In this document: positions 52,034 to 61,085 of the stretch, piece after piece
Numbering within the stretch: the stretch's first letter is position 1
Layout: each line of letters opens with the position of its first letter
Source: Nitrospirillum sp034427435
GTDB lineage: Bacteria; Pseudomonadota; Alphaproteobacteria; Azospirillales; Azospirillaceae
Direction: 5' to 3'
Assembly (NCBI RefSeq): GCF_034427435.1
Contig: NZ_JAXQNP010000004.1
Span: forward strand, 124,001-188,000
Length of the DNA: 64,000 nt
Position numbers and translations under genes: made by a program
Notes under the pieces: generated by a model
Seen by the model: only the letters and a program-made list of their open reading frames with translations
Database searches by the model: none
Told to the model about the DNA's origin: nothing

Positions 52034-53832
52034 TGCCCACGCTTGCGACACCCAACGGCTACCAGCTCGACACCAGCGGCAAGCGCGTCGTCGTCGACCC
52101 GGTCACCCGCATCGAGGGCCACATGCGCTGCGAGGTCAACCTCGACGGCGACAACGTCATCCGCAACGCCGTGTCCACCGGCACCATGTGGCGCGGTCTG
52201 GAGGTCATCCTGAAGGGGCGCGACCCGCGCGACGCCTGGGCCTTCACCCAGCGCATCTGCGGCGTCTGCACCGGCACCCACGCGCTGACCTCCGTCCGCG
52301 CGGTGGAAAATGCCCTGAACATCCAGATTCCGGAAAACGCCAACAGCATCCGCAACATCATGCAGCTGTCGCTGCAGGTGCATGATCATCTGGTCCATTT
52401 CTACCACCTTCACGCCCTGGACTGGGTGAACCCGGTCAACGCCCTGAAGGCGGACCCCAAGGCCACGTCGGAACTGCAGCAGGCGGTCTCCCCCCACCAT
52501 CCCAACAGTTCCCCGGGATATTTCCGCGACATCCAGACCCGCTTGCGCAAGTTCGTGGAATCCGGGCAGCTGGGGCCATTCAAGAACGGCTACTGGACCA
52601 ACCCGGCCTATAAGCTGCCGCCCGAAGCCGACCTGATGGCGGTGACCCATTATCTGGAGGCGCTGGACTTCCAGAAGGACATCATGCGGGTCCGCACCAT
52701 CTTCGGCGGCAAGGACATCCATCCCAACTGGCTGGTGGGCGGCGTTCCCTGCGCCATCAACCTGGATGGCGACATGGCGGCGGGCGCGCCGGTGAATATG
52801 GCGTCGCTGAACTACGTTTCCTCCATCACCGATCGCTGCATCGAGTTCGTGGAGAACGTCTACATACCCGACATCATCGCCATCGGCGGGTTCTACAAGG
52901 ACTGGCTGTACGGCGGCGGCCTGTCGAACAAGTCGGTGCTGGCCTACGGTGACATCCCCGACCGCGCCAACGACTACAGCCCGCGCAACCTGCTGATGCC
53001 CCACGGCGCCATCATCGACGGCAAGCTGTCGGAGGTGCACCCCGTCGACCTGACCGATCCCGAGCAGGTGCAGGAGTTCGTGCCCCATAGCTGGTACAAG
53101 TACCCGGACGAGAGCAAGGGCCTGCATCCCTGGGACGGCGTGACCGAACCCCATTACCAGCTGGGCCCCAACGCCAAGGGCACCAGCACCAACATCGTGC
53201 AGTTGGACGAGGGCGCCAAGTATAGCTGGATCAAGGCCCCGCGCTGGCGCGGCCACGCCATGGAGGTGGGGCCGCTGGCGCGCTACCTGGTCGGCTACAT
53301 GCAGGGCAATGCCGAGATCAAGGACCAGGTCGACCGCACCCTGTCGGCGTTGAACGTGCCGCTGGACGCGCTGTTCTCCACCCTGGGGCGGACGGCGGCG
53401 CGGGCGCTGGAGGCCCAGTGGGCGGCGCGCAAGCAGCGCTATTTCCTGGACAAGCTGATCGCCACCATCAAGGCGGGCGACACCTCCACCGCCAACACGG
53501 CGAAGTTCGATCCCAAGACCTGGCCATCCGAGGTCAAGGGCGTGGGCTTCACGGAGGCGCCGCGCGGCGCGCTGGCCCACTGGATCCGCATCAAGGACGG
53601 CAAGATCGACAATTACCAGTGCGTGGTGCCCACCACCTGGAACGGCAGTCCGCGCGACAATAAGGGCAATATCGGCGCCTTCGAGGCGTCGCTCATGAAC
53701 ACCAAGGTGGCCCGTGCGGAAGAGCCGGTGGAAATCCTGCGCACCCTGCACAGCTTCGACCCCTGCCTGGCCTGCTCCACCCATGTCATGGGGCCGGATG
53801 GGCAGGAACTGGCCGAAGTCAAAGTCCGCTGA
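52033..53832 (+). CDS. hupL: Uptake [NiFe] hydrogenase large subunit
   Basis: 599 aa, binds the NiFe(CN)2CO centre. N-terminal ligands RICGVCTGTHALTSVRAV; C-terminal ligands DPCLACSTH followed by the 15-residue extension that HupD removes (V-M-G-P ... V-K-V-R). It oxidises H2 released by nitrogenase in the periplasm. Confidence 0.98.
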   Translation: MPTLATPNGYQLDTSGKRVVVDPVTRIEGHMRCEVNLDGDNVIRNAVSTGTMWRGLEVILKGRDPRDAWAFTQRICGVCTGTHALTSVRAVENALNIQIPENANSIRNIMQLSLQVHDHLVHFYHLHALDWVNPVNALKADPKATSELQQAVSPHHPNSSPGYFRDIQTRLRKFVESGQLGPFKNGYWTNPAYKLPPEADLMAVTHYLEALDFQKDIMRVRTIFGGKDIHPNWLVGGVPCAINLDGDMAAGAPVNMASLNYVSSITDRCIEFVENVYIPDIIAIGGFYKDWLYGGGLSNKSVLAYGDIPDRANDYSPRNLLMPHGAIIDGKLSEVHPVDLTDPEQVQEFVPHSWYKYPDESKGLHPWDGVTEPHYQLGPNAKGTSTNIVQLDEGAKYSWIKAPRWRGHAMEVGPLARYLVGYMQGNAEIKDQVDRTLSALNVPLDALFSTLGRTAARALEAQWAARKQRYFLDKLIATIKAGDTSTANTAKFDPKTWPSEVKGVGFTEAPRGALAHWIRIKDGKIDNYQCVVPTTWNGSPRDNKGNIGAFEASLMNTKVARAEEPVEILRTLHSFDPCLACSTHVMGPDGQELAEVKVR

Positions 53833-53851
53833 TCCCAAGGAGACTGATCCC

Positions 53852-54433
53852 ATGAAGACGTTCATCACGAAATCGGTCCCCCGCGTCTCGGCGGCTGTGC
53901 TGGCGGCGGGCTTCATCACCACCCCGGCCTTGGCACATCCGGGGCATGACGGGGGATTCGCCGACGGCATCCTCCATCCGCTGACGGGTCTGGACCACCT
54001 GGCGGCCATGGTGGCCGTGGGCCTGTGGGCGGCCACCCGGCCGGCGGCGCGCGCCTGGCAGGCGCCGGTGCTGTTCGTCGCCATGCTGGCGGTCGGCGCG
54101 CTGGCGGGCGTGGCCGGCGGCGCCTTCGCGCCCATGGACACGATGGCCGCGCTGTCGGTGACCCTGCTAGGCCTGATGCTGATCGTGGCCCCGCTGCTGC
54201 CCGACGCCGCGGGCCTGGGCCTCATCGCCCTGTTCGCCCTGGTGCATGGCTATGCCCATGGCATGGAGGCGGGAGGCCATCTGCTGGGCTACTTCGCCGG
54301 CTTCATGGTGGCGTCGGCCCTGCTGCACGCCGCTGGTTGGCGCCTCGGCGGCGGCCTGCTGGCCACCCGCTGGGGGCGTCTGGCCTCCGGCCTGACCTTG
54401 GGCGTCGCGGGCCTCGCGCTCGCCGCGCTGTAA
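53852..54433 (+). CDS. hupE: HupE/UreJ-family nickel permease
   Basis: 193 aa. Signal peptide (MKTFITKSVPRVSAAVLAAG), then about six membrane helices. Metal-binding motif HPGHDGG at the mature N-terminus, HPLTGLDH in TM1 and HGYAHGMEA later. Supplies Ni to the hydrogenase. AAGGAGACT precedes ATG 53852. Confidence 0.92.
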   Translation: MKTFITKSVPRVSAAVLAAGFITTPALAHPGHDGGFADGILHPLTGLDHLAAMVAVGLWAATRPAARAWQAPVLFVAMLAVGALAGVAGGAFAPMDTMAALSVTLLGLMLIVAPLLPDAAGLGLIALFALVHGYAHGMEAGGHLLGYFAGFMVASALLHAAGWRLGGGLLATRWGRLASGLTLGVAGLALAAL

Positions 54434-54446
54434 GGGGGGACGCGCC

Positions 54447-55184
54447 ATGAGCGAGGCCTCCCTGGGAGCCCCCAAGGCGGGAACACACAAGTCGGGAGTC
54501 CATCAGGAAGAGGCGGTCTACGTCTATGAGGCGCCGGTGCGCTTGTGGCACTGGGCCAATGCCGCGGCTATCCTGGTGCTGTGCGTCACCGGCTATCTGA
54601 TCGGCTCGCCCCCGCCATCCATCCATGGTGAGCCAAGCGCCCATTTCCTGTTCGGCTGGATCCGCTTCCTGCATTTCTCGGCGGGGCAAATCCTGGTCGT
54701 CGGCTTCGTCTTCCGCTTCTACTGGTCCTTCGTGGGCAACACCCACGCCCGCGAAATCTTCCGGCCGCCGGTGTGGCGCAAAAGCTTCTGGCTGGGCGTG
54801 ATCCATGAGATCCGCTGGTACGCCATGCTGGAAAGCGAGCCCAAGAAATACAGCGGGCACAACCCGCTGGCCATTCTGTCCATGCACGTCCTGTTCGTGT
54901 GGGGCACGCTGTTCATGATCGTCACCGGCCTTGCCCTGTATGGCGAGGGCCAGGGGCCGGGCTGGATCCACCGGCTGTTCACCAGCTGGGTCATCCCCCT
55001 GTTCGGGCAAAGCCAGACGGTCCACACCTGGCACCACATGGCCATGTGGGTGATCGTGATCTTCGCCATCGTCCACATCTATGCCGCCGTGCGGGAGGAC
55101 ATCATGTCCCGCCAGTCCATCATCTCCTCGATGTTCTCCGGGTGGCGCACCTTCCGGGACGGCGGGCCGACCGACGAGCACTGA
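54447..55184 (+). CDS. hupC: Ni/Fe-hydrogenase b-type cytochrome subunit
   Basis: 245 aa, four membrane helices. It anchors HupSL and passes electrons to quinone through two b haems (RLWHWANAAAILVLCVTGYL, HFSAGQILVVGFVFRFYW, HTWHHMAMWVIVIF). Usual length. A terminator follows. Confidence 0.95.
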   Translation: MSEASLGAPKAGTHKSGVHQEEAVYVYEAPVRLWHWANAAAILVLCVTGYLIGSPPPSIHGEPSAHFLFGWIRFLHFSAGQILVVGFVFRFYWSFVGNTHAREIFRPPVWRKSFWLGVIHEIRWYAMLESEPKKYSGHNPLAILSMHVLFVWGTLFMIVTGLALYGEGQGPGWIHRLFTSWVIPLFGQSQTVHTWHHMAMWVIVIFAIVHIYAAVREDIMSRQSIISSMFSGWRTFRDGGPTDEH

Positions 55185-55208
55185 GGTCCAGGCAAGTTTC
55201 CAATCAGG

Positions 55209-55233
55209 AAAGGGGGCTTCGCGGCCCCCTTTT
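55209..55233 (+). terminator. Rho-independent terminator after hupC
   Basis: Nine-base stem AAAGGGGGC (55209-55217) / 55224-55232, 6-nt loop, then a short T run. Confidence 0.82.
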
Positions 55234-55260
55234 CCATTTGGCAAATTTCCTTCCAATCAA

Positions 55261-55276
55261 CCTTCCAATTGGAAGG
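55261..55276. repeat. 16-bp perfect palindrome upstream of hupD
   Basis: CCTTCCAATTGGAAGG. Its half TTCCAAT recurs at 55199-55205 and 55252-55258. Lies 76 bp before the -24 of hupD, where an activator site would be expected. Confidence 0.6.
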
Positions 55277-55351
55277 TTTCTATCCAGTGGGGCGACGGGG
55301 GCGGCCTGTCCGTCCCCAGGGCTTCAGCCATTTCGGCGGTGAACGGTGCGG

Positions 55352-55367
55352 TGGCATGCCCCTTGCT
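55352..55367 (+). promoter_or_regulatory. Sigma-54 promoter of the hupD-hyp operon
   Basis: TGGCAT-GCCCC-TTGCT, 51 bp before hupD. No NifA-type enhancer seen. Confidence 0.83.
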
Positions 55368-55417
55368 GAATACCTGCCCAACATCCGGCAAGTTGGATGA
55401 TAGGGGAGTGAGAACGC

Positions 55418-56134
55418 GTGGAAGTGACGACCGCAAGCGGGCCCCGCGTGCTGGTGCTGGGCATCGGCAACCTGTTGTGGGCCGATGAAGGGTTCGGTGT
55501 GCGGGCGGTGGAGCATATGCACCGCCACTATGCCTTTCCCGCCCATGTCCGCCTGATCGATGGCGGCACCCAAGGCATCTATCTGGTCCAGGAAATCCGC
55601 GAGGCCGACATCCTCGTCGTCTTCGATGCCGTCGACTATGCCCTGCCGCCCGGCACCCTGAAGCGGGTGGAGGGGGCGGAGGTGCCGAAGTTCCTGGGCG
55701 CCAAGAAAATCTCCCTGCACCAGACCGGCTTCCAGGAAGTGCTGGCCATGGCGGAGATGATGGGCGACGGCCCCACCCACCAATTGCTGATCGGCGTGCA
55801 GCCGGTCGAACTGGAGGACTTCGGTGGCAGCCTGCGGCCGGAGGTCAAGGCCCAGGTGGAGCCGGCCATCGCGCTGGCGCTGGACTATCTGGCGGGCTTC
55901 GGCATCGCCGCCATCCCGCGCCCCGTGCCGCTGCCGGTGGAGCAGGGGATCGGATCGCTGGAAATGATATTGGAACGTTATGAGGCCGAGCGGCCGGACG
56001 AGGGGGCGGCCTTCCGCGGCGGCGACGCGCGGGTCCTGGGCGCTGGCGGCTGGACCGGGCCGGCGGATTTCGAGGCGGAGATGCAGGCCCTGGTTGCCGG
56101 CCCCCTGGCGGGCGCGCCGGGGACGGGCGCCTGA
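55418..56134 (+). CDS. hupD: Hydrogenase maturation endopeptidase HupD
   Basis: 238 aa. Cuts the C-terminal extension of HupL after Ni insertion. VLGIGNLLWADEGFGVRAVE (Ni-sensing Glu/Asp), FDAVDYALPPGTL, and SLHQTGFQEVLAMA. GTG start at 55418 with GGGGAGTGAG upstream. A C-terminal tail of about 35 residues exceeds the usual family length. It abuts hupF. Confidence 0.94.
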   Translation: MEVTTASGPRVLVLGIGNLLWADEGFGVRAVEHMHRHYAFPAHVRLIDGGTQGIYLVQEIREADILVVFDAVDYALPPGTLKRVEGAEVPKFLGAKKISLHQTGFQEVLAMAEMMGDGPTHQLLIGVQPVELEDFGGSLRPEVKAQVEPAIALALDYLAGFGIAAIPRPVPLPVEQGIGSLEMILERYEAERPDEGAAFRGGDARVLGAGGWTGPADFEAEMQALVAGPLAGAPGTGA

Positions 56135-56466
56135 TGTGCATCGGCATTCCCATGCAGGTGGTGGAGGCTGGCGCCGGCCAGGCCCGCTGCCGCTCCGGCG
56201 CAGACATCCACTCCATCGACACCAGCCTGGTGGGCGACGTCGCCCCCGGCACCTGGCTCATGACCTTTCTGGGTGCCGCGCGGGAGGTGATGAGCGCAGA
56301 GGCCGCCCAGCGCTCCCTCGCGGCGCTGGCCGCCCTGGACGCGGTCATGCGCGGGGAGCCCGCCGACCTGGATGCCGCCTTCGCCGACCTGATCGGCCGC
56401 GAACCGCGATTACCCGACCATTTGCTACCCGACCATTTGCGCCCCACCCCGGAGCCTGAAGCATGA
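56134..56466 (+). CDS. hupF: HupF, HypC-family hydrogenase chaperone
   Basis: 110 aa. Opens MCIGIPMQVVEAG, the essential N-terminal Cys of the HypC family. It is a dedicated paralogue of HypC (60813) that protects HupL, notably at higher O2 in related species. The C-terminal extension has a repeated LLPDHL. Confidence 0.92.
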   Translation: MCIGIPMQVVEAGAGQARCRSGADIHSIDTSLVGDVAPGTWLMTFLGAAREVMSAEAAQRSLAALAALDAVMRGEPADLDAAFADLIGREPRLPDHLLPDHLRPTPEPEA

Positions 56467-56905
56467 GCGATGCACGTGATGATTTTTCCCCCTGCTGCGG
56501 TCCGTCATGGGTCGGCGCGGCTATCAGGTGGTGACGGAGGCGGCGCTGGTGGAAGTCTGCGCCGGCCAGCCACTGGCCGTGCTGTTCCTGGCGGGTGACC
56601 ACTGGCGGGTAGCGGAGAGCGATGATGTCGCCGCCATCCTGCCGGAATTGGATGACGCCATGGGCGGCCATGTCGTGCCGCTGATCGCCGCGCGGGCGGA
56701 CGAACGCGCCCTGCAGCGCCGTTTCCGCTTCGCCCGCTACCCCGCCTTGGTCTTCCTGCGCCTGGGTGACTATCTGGGCGCCATCGAGGGCATCCGCGAC
56801 TGGGCGGATTACATGCGCGAGATCCCGGAGATCCTGGAGCGTGAACCCAGTGTTCCCCCCGCCTTCCGCCTGCCGGCCGGCTGCGGCACCGACGCCGTGC
56901 ATTGA
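56463..56905 (+). pseudogene. hupG: HupG/HyaE-type hydrogenase accessory protein, frameshifted in this sequence
   Basis: Thioredoxin-fold chaperone for the HupS Tat precursor. The main frame gives MGRRGYQVVTEAALVEVCAG onward. A better start is ATG 56463 (MSDARDDFSP), overlapping the hupF stop, but it is out of frame. One extra C in the run at 56488-56492 joins them as DDFSPLLRSVMGRRGY, about 147 aa, as in HyaE proteins. Probably a base-calling error. Confidence 0.85.
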
Positions 56906-56915
56906 GGAGAGAGCG

Positions 56916-57785
56916 ATGACTGATCTTATGGCTCCCGCCGGTGGCGCCCTGGTCGGGCCCGGCAGCCAGCCCACGGACTTTGACGGCGGCCGGCTGGATT
57001 ACATGGTCATGCCCGATGGCATGGCCGTCTTCTCCGCCGCCAACGTGCCGGAGGCCGACGTCGCCCAGGCGGTGCCCCAGGGTGTCGCGGCGGGGGAGGC
57101 CATCCTGGCGGCCCTGGGTCGTGTGGTGGACGGTGCCCGCCCGCAGCAGGTGGACCTGACGCACCTGGATGCCGCCAACCTGGCCTTCATCGACCAGTTG
57201 TTGGGCGAGGGCGAGGTTTCGGTGATGTTCGGCACCGACGTCCAGGTCCAGGAGTCCGTCCTGGCGGGCGTGTGGCGGGTGCGGGAAAGCGATGCCTGCG
57301 GCCGGCGCGTCCGCGACTATGTCGATTGCGGCCCTTTCCCCACCGGGCTGGTGGATCGTGCCTTCGAGGGTGCGCGGGCCCAGGCCATCCTGCCGGAAAC
57401 GGCGCGTCCCAATATCTTCAACGCGCCGCCGCTGGTCGCCGAGATCAATGAGCACATCCCCGGCCTGGGTGCCGCGGGTGGGCCGGGCGCGCCGGGCCAT
57501 GTCATCAATCTGTCCCTGCTGCCCCATACCGAGGAGGATCTGGCCTTCCTGGATGAGGCGCTGGGGCGCGGCGGTCTGGTCATCCTGTCGCGCGGCTATG
57601 GCAACTGCCGCATCCGGTCGACGGGGACGCGCGGCTGCTGGTGGACGCAGTACTTCAATTCCCAGGACACGCTGATCCTGAACAGTATCGAGATTTGCGG
57701 CCTTCCGCAGGTCGCCCTGGCGGCGGCGGAGGACCTGGCCAATTCCGCCGAGCGCTTGCGCGAGATCATGGAGATCTATCGGTGA
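56916..57785 (+). CDS. hupH: HupH/HyaF hydrogenase expression protein
   Basis: 289 aa. NINLSLLPHTEEDLAFLDEA-like segment (VINLSLLPHTEEDLAFLDEA), SRGYGNCRIRSTGTRGCWWT and the C-terminal YFNSQDTLILNSIEI are family marks. Acts in small-subunit maturation. GAGGAGAG precedes ATG 56916. Overlaps hupI by 4 bp. Confidence 0.93.
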   Translation: MTDLMAPAGGALVGPGSQPTDFDGGRLDYMVMPDGMAVFSAANVPEADVAQAVPQGVAAGEAILAALGRVVDGARPQQVDLTHLDAANLAFIDQLLGEGEVSVMFGTDVQVQESVLAGVWRVRESDACGRRVRDYVDCGPFPTGLVDRAFEGARAQAILPETARPNIFNAPPLVAEINEHIPGLGAAGGPGAPGHVINLSLLPHTEEDLAFLDEALGRGGLVILSRGYGNCRIRSTGTRGCWWTQYFNSQDTLILNSIEICGLPQVALAAAEDLANSAERLREIMEIYR

Positions 57786-58006
57786 CGGACCATTTCTTCG
57801 CTGGATCGTTCGGGGGCGACGTCAGCAAGATCGGCCCCCAGACGAAGCTGGAGTGCAAGATTTGTTGGCATGTCTACGACCCGGCGGTGGGCGACACCTA
57901 CTGGCAGGTGCCGCCGGGCACCGCCTTCGCGGACCTGCCGGAGCATTGGACCTGTCCCGAGTGCGACAGCGCCAAGGCGGGTTTCATGGTGATTGCTGAC
58001 GAATGA
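57782..58006 (+). CDS. hupI: HupI rubredoxin
   Basis: 74 aa. Rubredoxin cysteines LECKICWHVYDP and WTCPECDSAKAGF. GTG start at 57782 overlapping the hupH stop. Likely donates electrons during hydrogenase assembly in the presence of O2. Confidence 0.93.
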   Translation: MTDHFFAGSFGGDVSKIGPQTKLECKICWHVYDPAVGDTYWQVPPGTAFADLPEHWTCPECDSAKAGFMVIADE

Positions 58007-58545
58007 CCGACGCGCTCGCCCTCTCCACCCGCATCGAGGCCGCCTTCGACCGCATCGCGGTGACGCGCATGGCCGGCGTGCCGGTCATGAATCCTGCGCT
58101 GTCGGTGGCCCTCCGCGGGCTGCATCGCCATGGTGGACATTGGGTCGGCGTGCTGGTGACGCCCTGGTTCATGAATCTGCTGCTGGTGCCCGTGGCGGAC
58201 GAAGCGCCCCGGCGGGTGGGGGAGAAGGCGGCCCTGGCGCTGCCGTCCGGCAGCTATGAAGCCATCTGGGGGCATGAGGACGACCTAGGCGGGTATTGGA
58301 GTTGTTCCTTGTTCTCCCCCATGTTCGACTTCGTGGACCAGGAGACGGCCATCGCGACGGCCGACGCCGCCCTCATGGAGATCATGGCGGTGCCGGAGGC
58401 GGGGACCGGTGATGGCGCCGGCGATGACGGCATGGCCATGATCTGGGCGGGGAACACTTCCGCCCCGCCGCCGACCCGGACCGAGCCGCCCCCGCCGCTC
58501 AGCCGCCGGGCGCTGTTCCGCCTGGGTGAAGGGGCGGGCCCATGA
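58003..58545 (+). CDS. hupJ: HupJ/HybE-type hydrogenase assembly chaperone
   Basis: 180 aa. MAGVPVMNPALSVALRGLHR, VLVTPWFMNLLLVP and CSLFSPMFDFVDQETAIATA match the HybE family. The C-terminus is Pro-rich, then SRRALFRLGE. ATGA overlaps on both sides. Confidence 0.9.
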   Translation: MTDALALSTRIEAAFDRIAVTRMAGVPVMNPALSVALRGLHRHGGHWVGVLVTPWFMNLLLVPVADEAPRRVGEKAALALPSGSYEAIWGHEDDLGGYWSCSLFSPMFDFVDQETAIATADAALMEIMAVPEAGTGDGAGDDGMAMIWAGNTSAPPPTRTEPPPPLSRRALFRLGEGAGP

Positions 58546-59507
58546 CCCGGCCCGCCATCCTTGTGCGGCTGCCCGGAGAGGCCGGGGACGCGGTGACCTT
58601 GAGCTACACGCCGCGCGGGGACATCATCGGCCTGTTGGCGGCCGTGCCGGTGAAGCGGGTCCCGGCCGTGGTCCGGACGCTGTTCGCCGTCTGCGCCCAT
58701 GCCCAGGGGCATGCGGCGGAGCTGGCGGTGGAGGCCGCCCTGGGCCTGGAGGCCGCGCCGCAGACGCTGGCGGAGCGTGAAATCAGGACATGGACGGAAG
58801 TGGTGCGGGAGCACGGCTTGCGCATCTGCCTGGATTGGGCCCGCCTGCTGGGGCAGGCACCGGACCTGCCCCGCGCGCGCGCCTTCGTGGCGCTGTCCGC
58901 CACGGACGATCCCACGGCGCTGATCACGGATGCCGTGACCGGCTTGTCGCCGGAACAATGGCTGGCCATGACCTCCACGGGCGAATTGGCCCGCTGGGCG
59001 GGCGCTGGGCGCACGGTGGCGGCCCGCTTCATCGCCACCCTGTTCGACGCGGCAATGCTGACGTCGCCGGGGGCCGTCGACCCGGGGTCGCTGGCGGCGC
59101 GCCATGCCGATCACCCCCTGCTGGCCCGGGCCCTGCCTGCCGGGTCGCTCATCGCGTGCCATGTCGCCAGGCTGATCGATCTTTGCCGGGTGCCGGCGCG
59201 CCTGGATGCGTTGCGCACGGCTGATGACACCGCCCTTTTGCGTGGCCTGTCCCTGGGGCCGGGCTTGGGAATGGCGTCGGTGCCCTGCGCCCGGGGCACT
59301 CTGGTTCATGAGGTCGGCGTGGTGGCCGGGCGGGTGGAGCGCTATCGTATCCTGTCGCCCACGGATCGCGCCTTCGCCCCCGGTGGGTGGGCGGAACGGC
59401 AGGTCCAGAGGCTGTGCGCCTGGCCGCCCGCTGACCGCGCGCGAGGGGCGGAGGTGATGATGCTGGCGCTGGACCCTTGCGTCGACTATGCGGTCGAGGT
59501 GGCCTGA
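58542..59507 (+). CDS. hupK: HupK hydrogenase assembly protein
   Basis: 321 aa. A degenerate large-subunit homologue: VCAHAQGHAAELAVEAAL and the C-terminal LALDPCVDYAVEVA mirror the Ni ligand motifs of HupL. It is thought to act as scaffold for the Fe(CN)2CO group. Stop overlaps hypA (TGATG). Confidence 0.9.
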   Translation: MTRPAILVRLPGEAGDAVTLSYTPRGDIIGLLAAVPVKRVPAVVRTLFAVCAHAQGHAAELAVEAALGLEAAPQTLAEREIRTWTEVVREHGLRICLDWARLLGQAPDLPRARAFVALSATDDPTALITDAVTGLSPEQWLAMTSTGELARWAGAGRTVAARFIATLFDAAMLTSPGAVDPGSLAARHADHPLLARALPAGSLIACHVARLIDLCRVPARLDALRTADDTALLRGLSLGPGLGMASVPCARGTLVHEVGVVAGRVERYRILSPTDRAFAPGGWAERQVQRLCAWPPADRARGAEVMMLALDPCVDYAVEVA

Positions 59508-59848
59508 TGCATGAGATGGCCATCTGCGAGAACATCCGCCTCCTGATCGAGGAACAGGCCCGCACCCAGCGCTTCAGCCGGGTGGACCGGGTGTGCCTGG
59601 AAATCGGTGTCCTGTCCGGCGTGGAGGTGGAGGCGTTGCGCTTCGGCTTCGATGTCGTCATGCGCGGCAGCGTGGCCGCCGACGCCCGGCTGGAGATCGT
59701 CGAGACGGCCGGCACCGCCTGGTGCCTGCCCTGCGCCATGACCGTGTCCATCGGCCGGCGCTATGATCCTTGTCCCCGCTGCGGTTCGCACCAAGTGCAG
59801 GTGTCGGGCGGGGAAGAAATGAAGATACGCGAATTGGAGGTGACGTGA
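59507..59848 (+). CDS. hypA: HypA nickel-insertion protein
   Basis: 113 aa. MHEMAICENI (Ni-binding His2) and a zinc site AWCLPCAMTV ... YDPCPRCGSHQ. Works with HypB to load Ni into HupL. ATG 59507 is fixed by the conserved N-terminus. Confidence 0.95.
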   Translation: MHEMAICENIRLLIEEQARTQRFSRVDRVCLEIGVLSGVEVEALRFGFDVVMRGSVAADARLEIVETAGTAWCLPCAMTVSIGRRYDPCPRCGSHQVQVSGGEEMKIRELEVT

Positions 59849-60801
59849 TGTGCACGGTCTGTGGATGCGGCGAGGGCCAGGTCAAGATCGAGGCCGATCC
59901 TCATGGACATGATCACCACCATGATCACCACCACCATGATCACCACCACCATGATCACCACCACCATGATCACGGGCACGACCATGATCATGGGCATGAC
60001 CATCACCACGACCATGGCCACGCCCACCATCACCATGATCACCATCATCATGGCCCGGATGGGACGCTGGATTATGGCGCCGGGCCTGCGGGCACCGCCG
60101 TTCCGGGCATGAGCCAGGCGCGCCTGATCCAGTTGGAGGCCGACATCCTGGGCAAGAACAACGGCTATGCCGCCGCCAACCGCGCCCGCTTCGCAAAGGC
60201 CGGCATCCTGGCGCTGAACCTGGTGTCCAGCCCCGGTTCGGGCAAGACCACGCTGTTGTGCCGTACCCTGGCCCTGCTGGCGGGCGAGTTCCCCTGCGCG
60301 GTCATCGAGGGGGACCAGCAGACCAGCGCCGATGCCGATCGCATCCGGGCCACGGGCGCCCCCGCCATCCAGATCAACACCGGCAAGGGCTGTCACCTGG
60401 ACGGGCACATGGTGGGCCACGCCGTGGACCATCTGAACCCGCCCGACGCCTCCGTGCTGTTCATCGAGAATGTCGGCAACCTGGTCTGCCCGGCGGCCTT
60501 CGACCTGGGCGAGGCGCACAAGGTGGCGATCCTGTCGGTGACGGAGGGGGAGGACAAGCCCCTGAAATACCCCGATATGTTCGCCGTCGCCGATCTGGTG
60601 CTGATCAACAAGACGGACCTGCTGCCCCATCTCGACTTCGACGTTGACCAGGCCATGGCCAACGCGCGCAAGGTCAATCACCGGGTGCGCCTGCTGCAGG
60701 TTTCGGCCCGCACGGGCGAAGGCATGGCGGCCTGGCTGGACTGGATCCGGGGCGCCCGCCTGATGGCGCTGTCCGGCCGGCCATCGCAGGCGGCGGAATA
60801 G
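59848..60801 (+). CDS. hypB: HypB, nickel-binding GTPase with a long His-rich region
   Basis: 317 aa. N-terminal MCTVCGCGEG Ni site, then a His/Asp stretch (about residues 17-70) with around 35 histidines, suited to nickel storage. GTPase core: P-loop SSPGSGKTTLL, EGDQQTSADADRI, NKTDLLPH. The His region is partly built from 15-bp tandem repeats. Confidence 0.96.
   Translation: MCTVCGCGEGQVKIEADPHGHDHHHDHHHHDHHHHDHHHHDHGHDHDHGHDHHHDHGHAHHHHDHHHHGPDGTLDYGAGPAGTAVPGMSQARLIQLEADILGKNNGYAAANRARFAKAGILALNLVSSPGSGKTTLLCRTLALLAGEFPCAVIEGDQQTSADADRIRATGAPAIQINTGKGCHLDGHMVGHAVDHLNPPDASVLFIENVGNLVCPAAFDLGEAHKVAILSVTEGEDKPLKYPDMFAVADLVLINKTDLLPHLDFDVDQAMANARKVNHRVRLLQVSARTGEGMAAWLDWIRGARLMALSGRPSQAAE
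59920..59964 (+). repeat. 15-bp tandem repeats coding the HypB His region
   Basis: Three perfect copies of CATGATCACCACCAC in a row, with partial copies on both sides. In the hypB frame they encode the repeating D-H-H-H-H unit. Confidence 0.85.
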
Positions 60802-60812
60802 GGGGCGGGATC

Positions 60813-61085
60813 ATGTGCCTGGCCATACCCGCGCTGGTGACGGCGCTGCATGACGGCGCGATGGCGAGCGTCTCGGTCGGCGGCATCGCCAAGCAGGTCT
60901 CCGTCGCCCTGCTGGAGGAGGTGGCGGTGGGTGACTACGTGCTGCTGCACGTCGGCTACGCCCTGCACCGCGTCAGTGAGGAGGAGGCGCGGCGCACCCT
61001 GGTCATGATGGCCGAGGCGGGACTGCTGCAGGCCGAGGTGGCTGACATGGTGGGGCTGCCGGAAAGCGCGGGGGTGGGGGCATGA
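60813..61085 (+). CDS. hypC: HypC hydrogenase maturation chaperone
   Basis: 90 aa. MCLAIPALV start with the essential Cys2; YVLLHVGYALHRVSEEEARR. Carries the Fe group between HypD and HupL. Overlaps hypD by 4 bp. Confidence 0.94.
   Translation: MCLAIPALVTALHDGAMASVSVGGIAKQVSVALLEEVAVGDYVLLHVGYALHRVSEEEARRTLVMMAEAGLLQAEVADMVGLPESAGVGA

Noticed and set aside
59899..60060. CRISPR-like array or satellite
   Set aside because: The short direct repeats code in frame for the HypB His region; there are no spacers.
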